Source: Deinococcales bacterium (GTDB lineage Bacteria > Deinococcota > Deinococci > Deinococcales > JAAFIG01). From it: a stretch of DNA of 64,000 nucleotides. Positions within the stretch are counted from its first letter, which is position 1. The number at the start of each line of letters is the position of its first letter. The DNA lies in contig JANYHH010000112.1 of the NCBI GenBank assembly GCA_025359505.1, forward strand, positions 35,858 to 99,857, written 5' to 3'. Below, piece by piece: positions 17,263-25,999 of this stretch. The translations under genes and the position numbers were made by a program. The notes beneath the pieces were generated by a model. The model was not told where the DNA came from and ran no database searches. It saw only the letters and a program-made list of their open reading frames with translations.

Positions 17263-18759
17263 CTATTGGCGTAACACGAAAAAATACGATGCGCCGACGA
17301 TGCCGGAACGCCACGTGAACACGCGATCAGTCAGGTCAATTTGGCTGGCGATGTAGCGCTCACGGTACTGCTCGAGGCTCGGCAGGGCTAGCAAATACCG
17401 CTCGAGCAACTTGGCGCTCGAGTCGTAAACCCTGAGTTCCTTACTGCGGAGCAACACGTAGACCCGCTCCCCACGTTGCTTGAGCCACAACACATCCTCG
17501 AGCGCGAAAGCGTTACGCACTGCTGCTAACGCAAAGCTCTCACCGAATAAGTTCATGCGAATTTGAACGGGAATCTGCCCGCGCACGACGCCGATTCGCC
17601 CGCCGCTCGAGCGCGACTGGGCGTAGCGCTGCTCCAAGGAAAGGGTTTCTGGTACGGTCAAGTAACTCACTGCGCTCGTGCTGCGCGAGATGGACACCAA
17701 GCGGCGACCGCAATCGTTGGCAACCTCGAGCCAAACTGTGTCCGCGTTGACGGCGACGAAGCTAACGGCTTCACTGATCGTCGTCATGATTTTTCCTATG
17801 TATAGCGAATTATTACCGTTGTAACGGCTGATATTGAACCCTTCCCCTAAGCACTCGAGCGGGGGTGTTAGATCAAACACCCCCAAACCTTGTAAGAGCA
17901 CTGGTTGGTCGGTGTTGCTATAAATTGACAGCCGAAAGTTGTAAGACTCCTTCAGCTCGTGATCGCTGTAGGCTGGCAAATAAGTCAGGTACTCGAGCTT
18001 GACGAACTCGTTGCCCGATAAACTTTGATTGAGAATCGAGGCGTCACGCTCAAAGTACCAACCGGTTTTCGTATCCAAAAAAGACGACGGTGGCGGGCCC
18101 ATTGGGGAATCCGACTGCGTTGGATCGATGATGTAGCGGTTCCGAGCGACACCGAAGCTGCGGGCGTAAGGTGCTGGCGTGTCCCTGCTCCAAACCGTGC
18201 GCCCAGTCGCAGGCTCGAGCGCCGAGGTCGTGAAGGTGTACGTACTTTTCACTCGCCGATTGACGAGCAGCAATCCGTCAATCACGCGCAAGTAACCGGT
18301 TTCGCTGCTCGCGTTTGCTTCCTAGAAAGCTTGAACGCTCCAGACCTGTTTCTGGGTTGTCGCGGTGTACGCCGTGACCAGTCCGCGCCGATCAGCGGTG
18401 ATGAGCAGGTCGCGCCAAGCGGTGAACAACCACGGTAGCGGCTGCTGCCAGATGATGCGCTTGGCAACGGGATCGAGCGACCGCAGAAGCGTACCTTTCG
18501 CGTAGAAAATCAGATTGCTGCTCGAGATCGCCAGTTGCGCGTTCTCGAAGTCATTCCGGAAATCCTCGCCCAGTCTGGGATCGGTGTAGGAGGTCAAAGT
18601 CAGCGCTGGCTCGAGGCGCGGTGCAGCTTGTTCGGTGACGCTAGGGGCATTAACGGGTTGCGGTGCGACTCGAGGCATAAACCGCGACCCGATGGTCAGG
18701 GCTAGGGCGAGGCTCGAGATCGTAGCAGCGGTAACGAAGCTTGCGTTCACGCTCATCAC
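17263..18759 (-). pseudogene. Exported propeller-like protein split by an in-frame TAG
   Basis: One reading frame runs from the ATG at 18759 to 17263, interrupted only by TAG at 18322-18324. The first part (145 codons) has a membrane anchor or signal (SSLALALTIG) and ends TTQKQVWSVQAF; the frame resumes EANASSETGYLRVIDG and continues 340 residues with phrases such as LEPATGRTVWSRDTPAP. The repeats GRTVWS, KQVWSV and KRIIWQQ suggest a PQQ-like beta propeller. No frame change is needed, so it is either a recent nonsense mutation or a read-through. A restart at the TTG at 18291 would give a 342-residue protein without signal. Confidence 0.7.
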
Positions 18760-18773
18760 CTCGAGCTGACGGT

Positions 18774-20000
18774 TTAATTTACGGTTTTAACGCGCTTGTT
18801 GACGAAATCCATCAGCACGTACTGCCCGATGTTGTACGGCGTGGTGAAGTACGCCTTGCCGTGCGTCATCTCGGAGACTTTCTTGACGAACGCAATCAGA
18901 TCCGGGTCGCGTGCCAGCATGAAGGTGTTGATCTGAATGCCTTGCCTGCGGCACATCGCCACTTCGCGCAGGGTTTCACTCATCACGAACGGGTCTAAGC
19001 CCCACGCGTTCTTGTAAATCCGACCGTCGGGCAGCGTCAAGGCGCTGGGTTTGCCGTCGGTAATCATCACGATCTGCTTCATGTCTTTGTTCTCGCGCTT
19101 CAAGAGTTGCTGCGCTAAGCGCAAACCGCCAGCGGTGTTGGTGTGGTACGGCCCGACCTGCACCTGTGCCAGCCGCTCGAGCGGAACTTGCTCGGCGGTG
19201 TCGTGAAACAGCACGAACTTGATCGTGTCGCCAGCGTACTGGTGGCGGATCATGTGCGCTAGCGCCAGCGCGACTTGCTTGGCGGGCGTGAAGCGGTCTT
19301 CGCCGTACAAAATCATGCTGTGCGAGCAGTCGAGCATCACGACCGTCGCGGCGCTGCTTTGGTATTCGGATTGCCGAATCACGATGTCGGACTCTTCGAT
19401 GTTCTCCAAGCCCTTGACGACCGTGTTGGTCAGCGTGCTCGAGATGTCCATGTTCATCGTGTCGCCGAACTCATACTCTTTTAAGTCGCCGGTCATTTCC
19501 ACGCCGCTCGAGTACTCGCGGGTGTCGTGGCGTCCAGCGCTGGATTTGCCCAGACCGCCCAAGAGGTCGCGCAGGGTTTTGTACCCCAGAAAGTCAATGC
19601 TTTTCTGGGTCAATTCAAATTTGGCGTCGCCGCTCGGGCCGCTTGTGCCTTCGCCCTGCGCGGTCTGACCGGGTTGCGGGTCGTCCACGCGAATGAAGCC
19701 CTCGTCGCGCAGCCGCTGGATCATCTTGGAGATCTCTTGGTTGAGTCGCGTCTGGTCAAAATTCTTGCTTTTTTGCGCCTCGCGCAGCATGTCCTCGGGG
19801 ATCATGTCGCGCTCCATCAACGCTTGCAGAATCGCTTCGCGCAGCTCGTCCATGCTTTGACCCGCGTTCGGATCGGGGTCGTAAGGATCGTTGAAGTTGG
19901 AGCCGATGATGCTGTCGCGGATCATCTCCATCAAGCTGCTGGTGTCAATGTCATCCAAGGACGACTCGTATTTGCTGTAGCGGGTGCTGCGCGTGGCCAT
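18774..20000 (-). CDS. VWA-domain protein
   Basis: The 408-residue soluble protein has a C-terminal von Willebrand A domain (about 215-400). The metal-binding MIDAS is visible as DCSHS (DxSxS), with TNTAGGL and TDGKPS supplying the later ligands. The N-terminal half is acidic, disordered at 85-125 (Gln/Gly/Pro-rich) and helical elsewhere. Such proteins usually act with a MoxR/Mg-chelatase-type AAA ATPase in metal insertion or complex assembly; none is adjacent here. Intact length and clean codon use suggest a functional gene. The partner is unknown. Confidence 0.85.
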   Translation of the reverse strand: MATRSTRYSKYESSLDDIDTSSLMEMIRDSIIGSNFNDPYDPDPNAGQSMDELREAILQALMERDMIPEDMLREAQKSKNFDQTRLNQEISKMIQRLRDEGFIRVDDPQPGQTAQGEGTSGPSGDAKFELTQKSIDFLGYKTLRDLLGGLGKSSAGRHDTREYSSGVEMTGDLKEYEFGDTMNMDISSTLTNTVVKGLENIEESDIVIRQSEYQSSAATVVMLDCSHSMILYGEDRFTPAKQVALALAHMIRHQYAGDTIKFVLFHDTAEQVPLERLAQVQVGPYHTNTAGGLRLAQQLLKRENKDMKQIVMITDGKPSALTLPDGRIYKNAWGLDPFVMSETLREVAMCRRQGIQINTFMLARDPDLIAFVKKVSEMTHGKAYFTTPYNIGQYVLMDFVNKRVKTVN

Positions 20001-20086
20001 GAATGGACTCCTCGAGTGCGTGAACCTGAAAAAAATTCTACTCCCCGAGCCGCCATCATCTCGAGCGTCGCCGTTACAGTCTGAGG

Positions 20087-20365
20087 TCAGTACACATCGT
20101 CGTGCGTACCGATATTGATGAGCAGCAGATCATCCTCGGGTTCGTTTGCCACGAACTCAAAGAGAATCCTCAAATCGTAGCCCGCACTGCACGACCAGAC
20201 GCCTGCAAATGCCCCCTTGAGTTTATGCGTCTCGAGGGAAGCCTGGAACGGATCACTGGCGAGTTGCTCGAGAGTTTGCGCGATGCCGGTTGCCAGTTTC
20301 GGGTTTTTCTTGGTGATGCGTTTGTAAGCCCTGAAAAAGTGCGGTGTGGGTAGTACGCGCCTCAC
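20087..20365 (-). CDS. RelE/YafQ-type toxin
   Basis: The 92-residue protein begins [21 protein letters not shown], continues [40 protein letters not shown] and ends [12 protein letters not shown]. This is the RelE/ParE superfamily, YafQ-like branch with the terminal GTHDEVY motif. These toxins cleave mRNA on the ribosome. Its start overlaps the stop of the antitoxin gene by 4 nt. All core strands are present, so it appears active. Confidence 0.88.
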   Translation of the reverse strand: MRRVLPTPHFFRAYKRITKKNPKLATGIAQTLEQLASDPFQASLETHKLKGAFAGVWSCSAGYDLRILFEFVANEPEDDLLLINIGTHDDVY

Positions 20366-20583
20366 TGCTTGAGCTTCTGAATCAGCTCCGCGACGCTCAT
20401 CGGCTCGAGTTCGCCGTTGGCCTGCTGCTGTCGCGCTTCTAAAACCGATTCGATCAGCTCGGCGCGGCTCAGCTCGAGACTGCGTTTCTTCAAGATATCG
20501 GCAAGCGTCACGCGCTGCTCTGGCGGCAGCAATTCGGCGAGGTCGAGTACCTGATCTAGTGTTACGGCTTGCGGCGTTGCCAT
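20362..20583 (-). CDS. Antitoxin of the RelE-type pair
   Basis: The 73-residue protein has a short N-terminal segment followed by helices (LDLAELLPPEQRVTLADIL, SRAELIESVLEARQQ) and an acidic C-terminal tail. It precedes and overlaps the toxin gene, so it is the expected antitoxin. GGAGGT lies 7 nt before the ATG at 20583, which decides the start over a TTG 21 nt upstream. Fold family is uncertain. Confidence 0.78.
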   Translation of the reverse strand: MATPQAVTLDQVLDLAELLPPEQRVTLADILKKRSLELSRAELIESVLEARQQQANGELEPMSVAELIQKLKQ

Positions 20584-20664
20584 TGCTCTACCTCCGTCTG
20601 TCAAAAGTTTACTCTTTCGGTCTCCGCGCCTCGAGCCTGATGATTACAGTTTCAGCGCGGGTTA

Positions 20665-20670
20665 TAGAAT
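20665..20670 (+). promoter_or_regulatory. -10 box of the N-carbamoylputrescine amidase gene
   Basis: TAGAAT lies 7 nt before the ATG at 20678, with CTCGAGC between. No ribosome site is present, so the transcript is likely leaderless. A -35 box is not obvious. Confidence 0.5.
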
Positions 20671-20677
20671 CTCGAGC

Positions 20678-21556
20678 ATGACTTTCAAGTTGGCCGTGGT
20701 GCAGATGGGCATGAGCAGTGACCTCGAGACGAACGTGTCTCAGGCAATGGCTTTCGTGCGCGAGGCAGCGGGGCTGGGCGCGAAACTGGTGTTGCTGCCA
20801 GAACTGTTTGAGAACCTGTACTGGTGTCAGGTGCAGCGAGAAGAGTATTTCGCATTAGCGCATCCGCTCGAGGCGCACCCGTTTATCGGTCGGTTCGAGG
20901 CGTTGGCGAAGGAACTGGGTGTGGTGCTGCCGCTGAGCTTTTTTGAGAAAGCGGGTCACGCGCATTACAACAGCCTCGTGATGCTGGACGCGAACGGCGG
21001 GCAGTTGGGCTTATACCGCAAAAGTCACATCCCAGACGGGCCCGGTTACTCTGAAAAGTATTACTTCAATCCGGGCGACACGGGCTTCAAAGCGTTTTCA
21101 ACTCGAGTCGGGATGGTTGGTGCGGGCATCTGCTGGGATCAGTGGTATCCAGAGTCGGCTCGAGCGATGGCGCTTCAGGGGGCTGAGATTTTGCTGTACC
21201 CCACGGCGATTGGTTCCGAGCCAGCCGAGGCGGGTGGTGTCGACAGTCGGCTGATGTGGCAGCGGGCGATGATCGGTCACGCGGTCAGTAATTCTTGCTA
21301 TCTGGGCGCAGCCAACCGCATCGGCACGGAAACAGTAGAGGGCAACTCGCAGACGTATTACGGCTCGAGTTTCATCTGCGACTTTACAGGCGAGAAGTTA
21401 TCAGAAGCGGGCACGACAGAAGAGACCGTGCTGATCGCTGACGTTGACCTCGAGCGGGCGCGGGTGTTCAGGGCGGGCTTTGGGTTTTTCAGGGATCGCC
21501 GCCCGGAGCTGTACGGGGCGCTGCTGACGCTGGATGGCAAGACGCGGAGGGGCTGA
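20678..21556 (+). CDS. aguB: N-carbamoylputrescine amidase
   Basis: The 292-residue nitrilase-superfamily enzyme hydrolyses N-carbamoylputrescine to putrescine, ammonia and CO2 in the agmatine route. The catalytic triad is visible: Glu42 (LPELFENLYWC), Lys115 (YRKSHIPDGPGY) and Cys152 (GICWDQWYPESAR). The phrases YSEKYYFNPGD and ATGSEP-like AIGSEP are characteristic of AguB rather than of other nitrilases. Length is normal. No agmatine deiminase gene (aguA) is next to it. Confidence 0.92.
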   Translation: MTFKLAVVQMGMSSDLETNVSQAMAFVREAAGLGAKLVLLPELFENLYWCQVQREEYFALAHPLEAHPFIGRFEALAKELGVVLPLSFFEKAGHAHYNSLVMLDANGGQLGLYRKSHIPDGPGYSEKYYFNPGDTGFKAFSTRVGMVGAGICWDQWYPESARAMALQGAEILLYPTAIGSEPAEAGGVDSRLMWQRAMIGHAVSNSCYLGAANRIGTETVEGNSQTYYGSSFICDFTGEKLSEAGTTEETVLIADVDLERARVFRAGFGFFRDRRPELYGALLTLDGKTRRG

Positions 21557-21582
21557 AAGGCTGCTCGGCTCGAGGGTGCGAG

Positions 21583-21588
21583 TATCAT
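21583..21588 (+). promoter_or_regulatory. -10 box of the 529-aa secreted protein gene
   Basis: TATCAT ends 6 nt before the ATG at 21595, without a ribosome site: leaderless layout. Confidence 0.45.
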
Positions 21589-21594
21589 TGCCTC

Positions 21595-23184
21595 ATGCGA
21601 TCTCGAGCGGTTTCGGCGGTTTTGGTCACGCTGCTGTGCCTTGGGCTGCCGTTGATTGCGCTCGGCGATTTCCGCCCTGACCCCAATCCGACTGGCGGCA
21701 ATCTGGCCCCGGAAGGGGCGACAAAAGTGCAGATGCTGCGCGAGGCGATTGTCTTGGAGGTGCAGTCCACTGGCTCCAGTTCCCTATCGCCGGATGTGGC
21801 GGCTGTGACTGGCGATTTCGCGTTCAAAAATCAGGGTCAGGCAAACGAACAGATGCGGGTGTTGTTTCCGGTAGCGTCTGAATACTCACGGTTTTACGTC
21901 GGGCGCGACCTGCGGGTCTGGGTGGATGGTCGGGAAGTCATCACCAAAGAAGTCAAGAAGCGCGACTCGAATGGCACGATGTACACGTGGCGCGGCTTCA
22001 CTGCCAGTTTTCCGCCCGCCCGCGAGGTTCATCTGACCGTCAAGTACCTGACTGATCCGCTGAATTTTAACTTCAATGTCAACAGCGCTAATCCACCGAC
22101 AGCGTTTGGGAACTTTGCCTACACCTTCGCCACGGGCGCGGCGTGGTTTGGGAAAATCGGTGCGATTGATTTGACGGTGCGCTTACCCTACACAGTCACC
22201 AAGGAAAACTTTGCCGCGAATATGTATCGGCTGTTCAGTGAATACCAAACGAGTCCAGTGATCCCCCAATACCGAGGCAACGAGGCGCATTGGCGCTGGG
22301 AAAACGTCGAACCGACGGATCTCAGCGTCCTCGAGATGACGACGCCCGCGACGTGGTTGTGGCGCGACGTTTTGGAGACGCGCACCAAACTGGCGCGTGT
22401 GCCAACAGACTTGAGCGCCAATCAAACGCTGATCCGTCTGATGGCGACGCTGTATGGGTCGCAGAACCGTGAGCTTGGCGGAGTTGATTTGGATAAACTG
22501 CTGGACATCTGTCGGCAGGGTTTCAAGCGGTTGCCGAAATCGCTCGAGTTGCGGTTTCTGTGCTTCAACTCACTGCCAGCGATGTTTTTCAAGAATGAGT
22601 ACGGTTCCGAGGGCGATCCGGTGTTGGACGCGATGCTGGACATCCTCGGCGAAATCAACCAAATTGACCCGTACAACCTCCAAGCCGAGGCGTTGTACGC
22701 TAACTTAAGTCAGAGCACGCCCTACAACTGGCAAACGCTGCCCGCGACGCCACCGCGAGCGGGTTCACTCGGCGCGAGCGCTCAACTCAGCCCAGCGCAG
22801 ACCGTGGCGAGCTTGGCGCAATCGGCGCAATTGCGACCCAGCCAGACCAAAGGTTGCGCGGCAATGTTGTTGAAGCTCAAGCCCAATCCGGGCTACGAAG
22901 CAAGGTTCCAACCCGAGCGGTCTTACGCTTACACCGCGCCCACTGCGCCGTTCAATGTCACCAAAGCGAGTCTCGAGCGAGCAATCGCAAGCTTTGGGCG
23001 CACTTGGATCAGCCCATTGTGGGGGACGGACGAGTGGTTCTTGGACAGTCAGAAGGAAGAATGGGCGATGTCGGTGCGGTTCTTTGCGAATCTAGACGGC
23101 TCGAGGCGCTACGCGGTGGCGGTGCGTGACGGCACTGTGGGCCGCACCGTGTGCTTCCTGACGTATTTACGGCAAAAGCCTTGA
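21595..23184 (+). CDS. Secreted protein of unknown function
   Basis: I do not recognise this 529-residue protein with certainty. It has a signal peptide (RAVSAVLVTLLCLGLPLIALG) and a beta-rich N-terminal half (residues 45-260) with a DUF4424-like flavour: QMRVLFPVASEY, YVGRDLRVWVDGRE, YTWRGFTASFPP, VHLTVKYL. The second half (260-420) is helical and TPR-like, a Gln/Ser/Ala-rich linker follows, and a final domain has two pairs of cysteines spread out. It is transcribed alone from a leaderless promoter. Periplasmic location is inferred. Confidence 0.75.
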   Translation: MRSRAVSAVLVTLLCLGLPLIALGDFRPDPNPTGGNLAPEGATKVQMLREAIVLEVQSTGSSSLSPDVAAVTGDFAFKNQGQANEQMRVLFPVASEYSRFYVGRDLRVWVDGREVITKEVKKRDSNGTMYTWRGFTASFPPAREVHLTVKYLTDPLNFNFNVNSANPPTAFGNFAYTFATGAAWFGKIGAIDLTVRLPYTVTKENFAANMYRLFSEYQTSPVIPQYRGNEAHWRWENVEPTDLSVLEMTTPATWLWRDVLETRTKLARVPTDLSANQTLIRLMATLYGSQNRELGGVDLDKLLDICRQGFKRLPKSLELRFLCFNSLPAMFFKNEYGSEGDPVLDAMLDILGEINQIDPYNLQAEALYANLSQSTPYNWQTLPATPPRAGSLGASAQLSPAQTVASLAQSAQLRPSQTKGCAAMLLKLKPNPGYEARFQPERSYAYTAPTAPFNVTKASLERAIASFGRTWISPLWGTDEWFLDSQKEEWAMSVRFFANLDGSRRYAVAVRDGTVGRTVCFLTYLRQKP

Positions 23185-23361
23185 GCGAAGTGAAGGCTTG
23201 AGATTGACTGGGTGGCCTACTGGATCAGCCCTCGAGCTGGAGTGAAACGTTGCCAAATTCAATATGTCGAGACTGAAACGCAACTTCATACTATGCTCTT
23301 GACAAAATCTTGACGATCCTCGAGAATACTACTTGCGACACAATTAAAAAGGGGTTCAACC

Positions 23362-23781
23362 ATGATTACAGGCATCACGCACGCCGTCCGCTACATCCCG
23401 GATTACAGCCAAGCTTTGGAGTTCTACCGTGATCTGCTGGGGATGCAGGTCATCACCGACACCAGCATGGCTCCCGATAAAATGCGCTGGCTCGGTGTGG
23501 GTGGCACTGGCCAAACTGGCGTTGAACTGGTGCTGCAAGTCCCCAGCGACTGGATGAGCGGCGAAGCCTTGGCTCGAGCCGAGGCGCAGTTCGGCAAGCA
23601 AAGCATGATCTGCTTGTCCACTAACGATATTGACGGCGTGCTCAGCAAGCTGAATGCGAGTGGCGCGACCATTCGCCAGCCCGGTATAAGCGAGATGCCT
23701 TGGGGACGCGACTTATCGTTTTCAGATCCGTTCGGTAACGAGATTTACCTCGTCGAACCCGCCGCGATGCCCGCCAATTGA
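23362..23781 (+). CDS. VOC (glyoxalase-like) family protein
   Basis: The 139-residue protein has the two beta-alpha-beta-beta-beta units of the vicinal oxygen chelate fold: GITHAVRYIPDYSQALEFYRDLLGMQV at the start and FSDPFGNEIYLVEP at the end. Metal-ligand positions His (ITH) and Glu (EIYLVE) are present. Relatives are lyases, dioxygenases or resistance proteins; the substrate is unknown. AAGGGG precedes the ATG. TTGACA at 23299-23304 may belong to its promoter. It is followed 16 nt later by an SRPBCC gene and is probably co-transcribed. Confidence 0.82.
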   Translation: MITGITHAVRYIPDYSQALEFYRDLLGMQVITDTSMAPDKMRWLGVGGTGQTGVELVLQVPSDWMSGEALARAEAQFGKQSMICLSTNDIDGVLSKLNASGATIRQPGISEMPWGRDLSFSDPFGNEIYLVEPAAMPAN

Positions 23782-23797
23782 ACTCGAGGAGATCACG

Positions 23798-24211
23798 ATG
23801 CCAGCAATCACTGTTTCGACTGTCGTCGACGCCCCCGTCGCTCGAGCTTGGGAGGCGTTCACGCATCCAGAGCACATCACGCAGTGGAATTTCGCTGCGC
23901 CCGAATGGTGCTGCCCGAGCGCTGAGAACGACCTGCGCGTCGGTGGCGAATTTTCATCTCGCATGGAAGCCAAAGACGGCAGCTTCGGGTTCGACTTCGC
24001 GGGCGTCTACACCGATGTGCAACCGCTCGAGTCTTTTTCCTACGCCCTCGGTGACGAGCGCCGCGTGACGGTCAGCTTCGAGGCGATCTCGAGCGACTTG
24101 ACCAAAGTGACCGAGGTCTTCGATCCCGAAACCGTCAACCCCGAGGAGATGCAACGCGGCGGCTGGCAGGCGATTTTAGACAATTACAAGAAGCACACCG
24201 AAACGCTGTAA
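23798..24211 (+). CDS. SRPBCC/AHSA1-like protein
   Basis: The 137-residue protein has the START-like SRPBCC fold: STVVDAPVARAWEAFTHPEHITQWNFA at the start, a central VGGEFSSRMEAKDGSFGFDFAGVYTDV and a C-terminal helix QRGGWQAILDNYKKHTE. These are the usual landmarks of AHSA1-type (activator of Hsp90-like) proteins, which bind hydrophobic ligands. GAGGAGAT stands just before the ATG. It follows the VOC gene in the same direction, and a CTCGAG-built terminator follows it. Confidence 0.87.
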   Translation: MPAITVSTVVDAPVARAWEAFTHPEHITQWNFAAPEWCCPSAENDLRVGGEFSSRMEAKDGSFGFDFAGVYTDVQPLESFSYALGDERRVTVSFEAISSDLTKVTEVFDPETVNPEEMQRGGWQAILDNYKKHTETL

Positions 24212-24226
24212 GCGACTTTTCGTTAG

Positions 24227-24254
24227 ACCGCTCGAGATTTGACGCTCGAGCGGT
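24227..24254 (+). terminator. Terminator after the VOC-SRPBCC pair
   Basis: ACCGCTCGAG and CTCGAGCGGT form a perfect 10-bp stem with loop ATTTGACG, followed by TTTACCTTTT. Both arms contain CTCGAG. It lies between two converging genes. Confidence 0.75.
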
Positions 24255-24255
24255 T

Positions 24256-25869
24256 TTACCTTTTCAAGAAACGCTTGGTGAGGCTCGAGACTTCCTGCAC
24301 GCGAAACGCGACGCACAATCCCAGATAGACCGCGCCGCCCGCCCCGCCCGCCAGCGCCACGTGAATCGCGCCGTTGACGAAGCCTCGAGTCGTTGGAATC
24401 AGCGATGACACGCCGTACATCACCAAGCCCGCAATCCCGGCTGCGGCGAAAACCTTGACGGTGTGGCCGACGAGCTTCTTGTCGTTGAAACCCACGAGTC
24501 TATTCAAGCGCCAGAAGTAAAACCCGACGATCAGCACGCCCGCGATCACCGTCGCGTAGTTCATCAGCGCGTAGCGGTGCAGCGCGTCCTGCAAAACCAC
24601 GTCCCTGCTCGAGCCAACCGCAGCGCCGCCCCTCGAGAGCCAGAAGTACAGCCCAGTGTTGAGCAAAAAGCCCGCGACGTTGATGACAATCGCGTCCCTC
24701 GTGCGTTGCAGCGCGTACAGCGTCCGTACCAGAAACTGATTCAAGCCCCACGGCAGCATCGCCAGTGCCAGCGGCGGCAGCGCGGCAGCGGTGAAGAAAA
24801 ACTTGTCGTCGCTGATCTTACCGACCACTTCGTAGAACGCGCTCGAGACGGCGTTCGGCAGCACAAAAATCGCTGCCGCTGCGAACGCGGTCAGGAACAG
24901 TACAAAACGGGCGTTGCTCGAGATGAGTGATCTGAACGCGGGCCAGTCCTGCGCGACGGCGTGTTCAGACAAGCGCGGGTAGGCGGCCAGCGCGGGCGAC
25001 ACGGCGAACAAGCCCAGCACCAGCAAGAAGACCTGATCGGCGTTGTAAAAACCCGTGTTCGCGCCGGCCGGAAAGCCCGTCAGGATCGTGCTCAGCACGA
25101 TCGTCAGGAACTCCCGCGTGCCGGTCGTGAAGGTGAACGGAATCATGTTCCCCAGCGCGGTTTTCAAACCCGGATGCAGCCTGAACTCGAGGCGCGGCAT
25201 CAGACCGTATTTGCGAAGACTGGGAATCTGCACGAAAAACTGCGCGAAGCCGCCCAGTACCGTCACCAGCGCCAGCCACGTAGCGTTGTTCGGCGAGAAC
25301 CAGTGAATCAGCGCGAAGCCGATCACCGAGACGACGCTAAAAGCCAGCGGACTGAAGCTGGTCGCGGCGAATTTCTCCTCGGCGTTCAGCAGCGCCATTG
25401 CCAAAGCGCTGAAACTGATGCCGGTCAGGAACGGCCAGACGAGTTGTGTCAAGTAGACCGTCAGCTCGTAATTGACCTGCGTCGCGCTTGACATTCGTAA
25501 GCCCACCACGAACGGCGCGAGCAGCACCCCCAGACCGACCAGCGCGATGTTGACTGCCAGCAGCACCCCGGTCAGGCTCGAGGCGAAGTTTTTACGTTCG
25601 CTTTTCGGCAGGGATTTGTAAACCGGGATGATCGAGTTGGTCAGTGCGCCTTCGGCCAGCAACTCGCGGAACAAATTTGGGATGCGGTACGCCAGCCCGA
25701 ACGCATCGGTCAATTCGGTGGAAAAAACGCGGTTGAACAGCGCGTTCCTCAGCATCCCCAGCACGCGGCTGGAGAGCGTTCCACCCATCACGGTGATGAT
25801 GTTGCGCCGCGCAGACGGGCGAATCGTGGCGCTGTTAATGGCGGTACTCGAGGTGTCGGCTTCGGTCAT
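24256..25869 (-). CDS. murJ: Lipid II flippase MurJ
   Basis: The 537-residue MATE-like membrane protein has about fourteen helices. Typical MurJ features are TLSSRVLGMLRNALF, DAFGLAYRIPNLFRELLAEGALTNSIIPVYK near the N-terminus and LPWGLNQFLVRTLYALQRTRDAI in the middle. It flips the undecaprenyl-linked peptidoglycan precursor across the inner membrane. It stands alone; the upstream neighbour is divergent. No clear ribosome site precedes the ATG. Confidence 0.93.
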   Translation of the reverse strand: MTEADTSSTAINSATIRPSARRNIITVMGGTLSSRVLGMLRNALFNRVFSTELTDAFGLAYRIPNLFRELLAEGALTNSIIPVYKSLPKSERKNFASSLTGVLLAVNIALVGLGVLLAPFVVGLRMSSATQVNYELTVYLTQLVWPFLTGISFSALAMALLNAEEKFAATSFSPLAFSVVSVIGFALIHWFSPNNATWLALVTVLGGFAQFFVQIPSLRKYGLMPRLEFRLHPGLKTALGNMIPFTFTTGTREFLTIVLSTILTGFPAGANTGFYNADQVFLLVLGLFAVSPALAAYPRLSEHAVAQDWPAFRSLISSNARFVLFLTAFAAAAIFVLPNAVSSAFYEVVGKISDDKFFFTAAALPPLALAMLPWGLNQFLVRTLYALQRTRDAIVINVAGFLLNTGLYFWLSRGGAAVGSSRDVVLQDALHRYALMNYATVIAGVLIVGFYFWRLNRLVGFNDKKLVGHTVKVFAAAGIAGLVMYGVSSLIPTTRGFVNGAIHVALAGGAGGAVYLGLCVAFRVQEVSSLTKRFLKR

Positions 25870-25999
25870 CGTGAATCCATCTCGGGGTGTAGGTTATCAG
25901 GCTTTGGTGACGGCCGCGCTCATAAAAAACGCTCGGGCGAGTTTCTTACGCTGCGCTGCGTCATGCGGTGCTAACCTAACAGATCGCTCGGGAGGGTTG

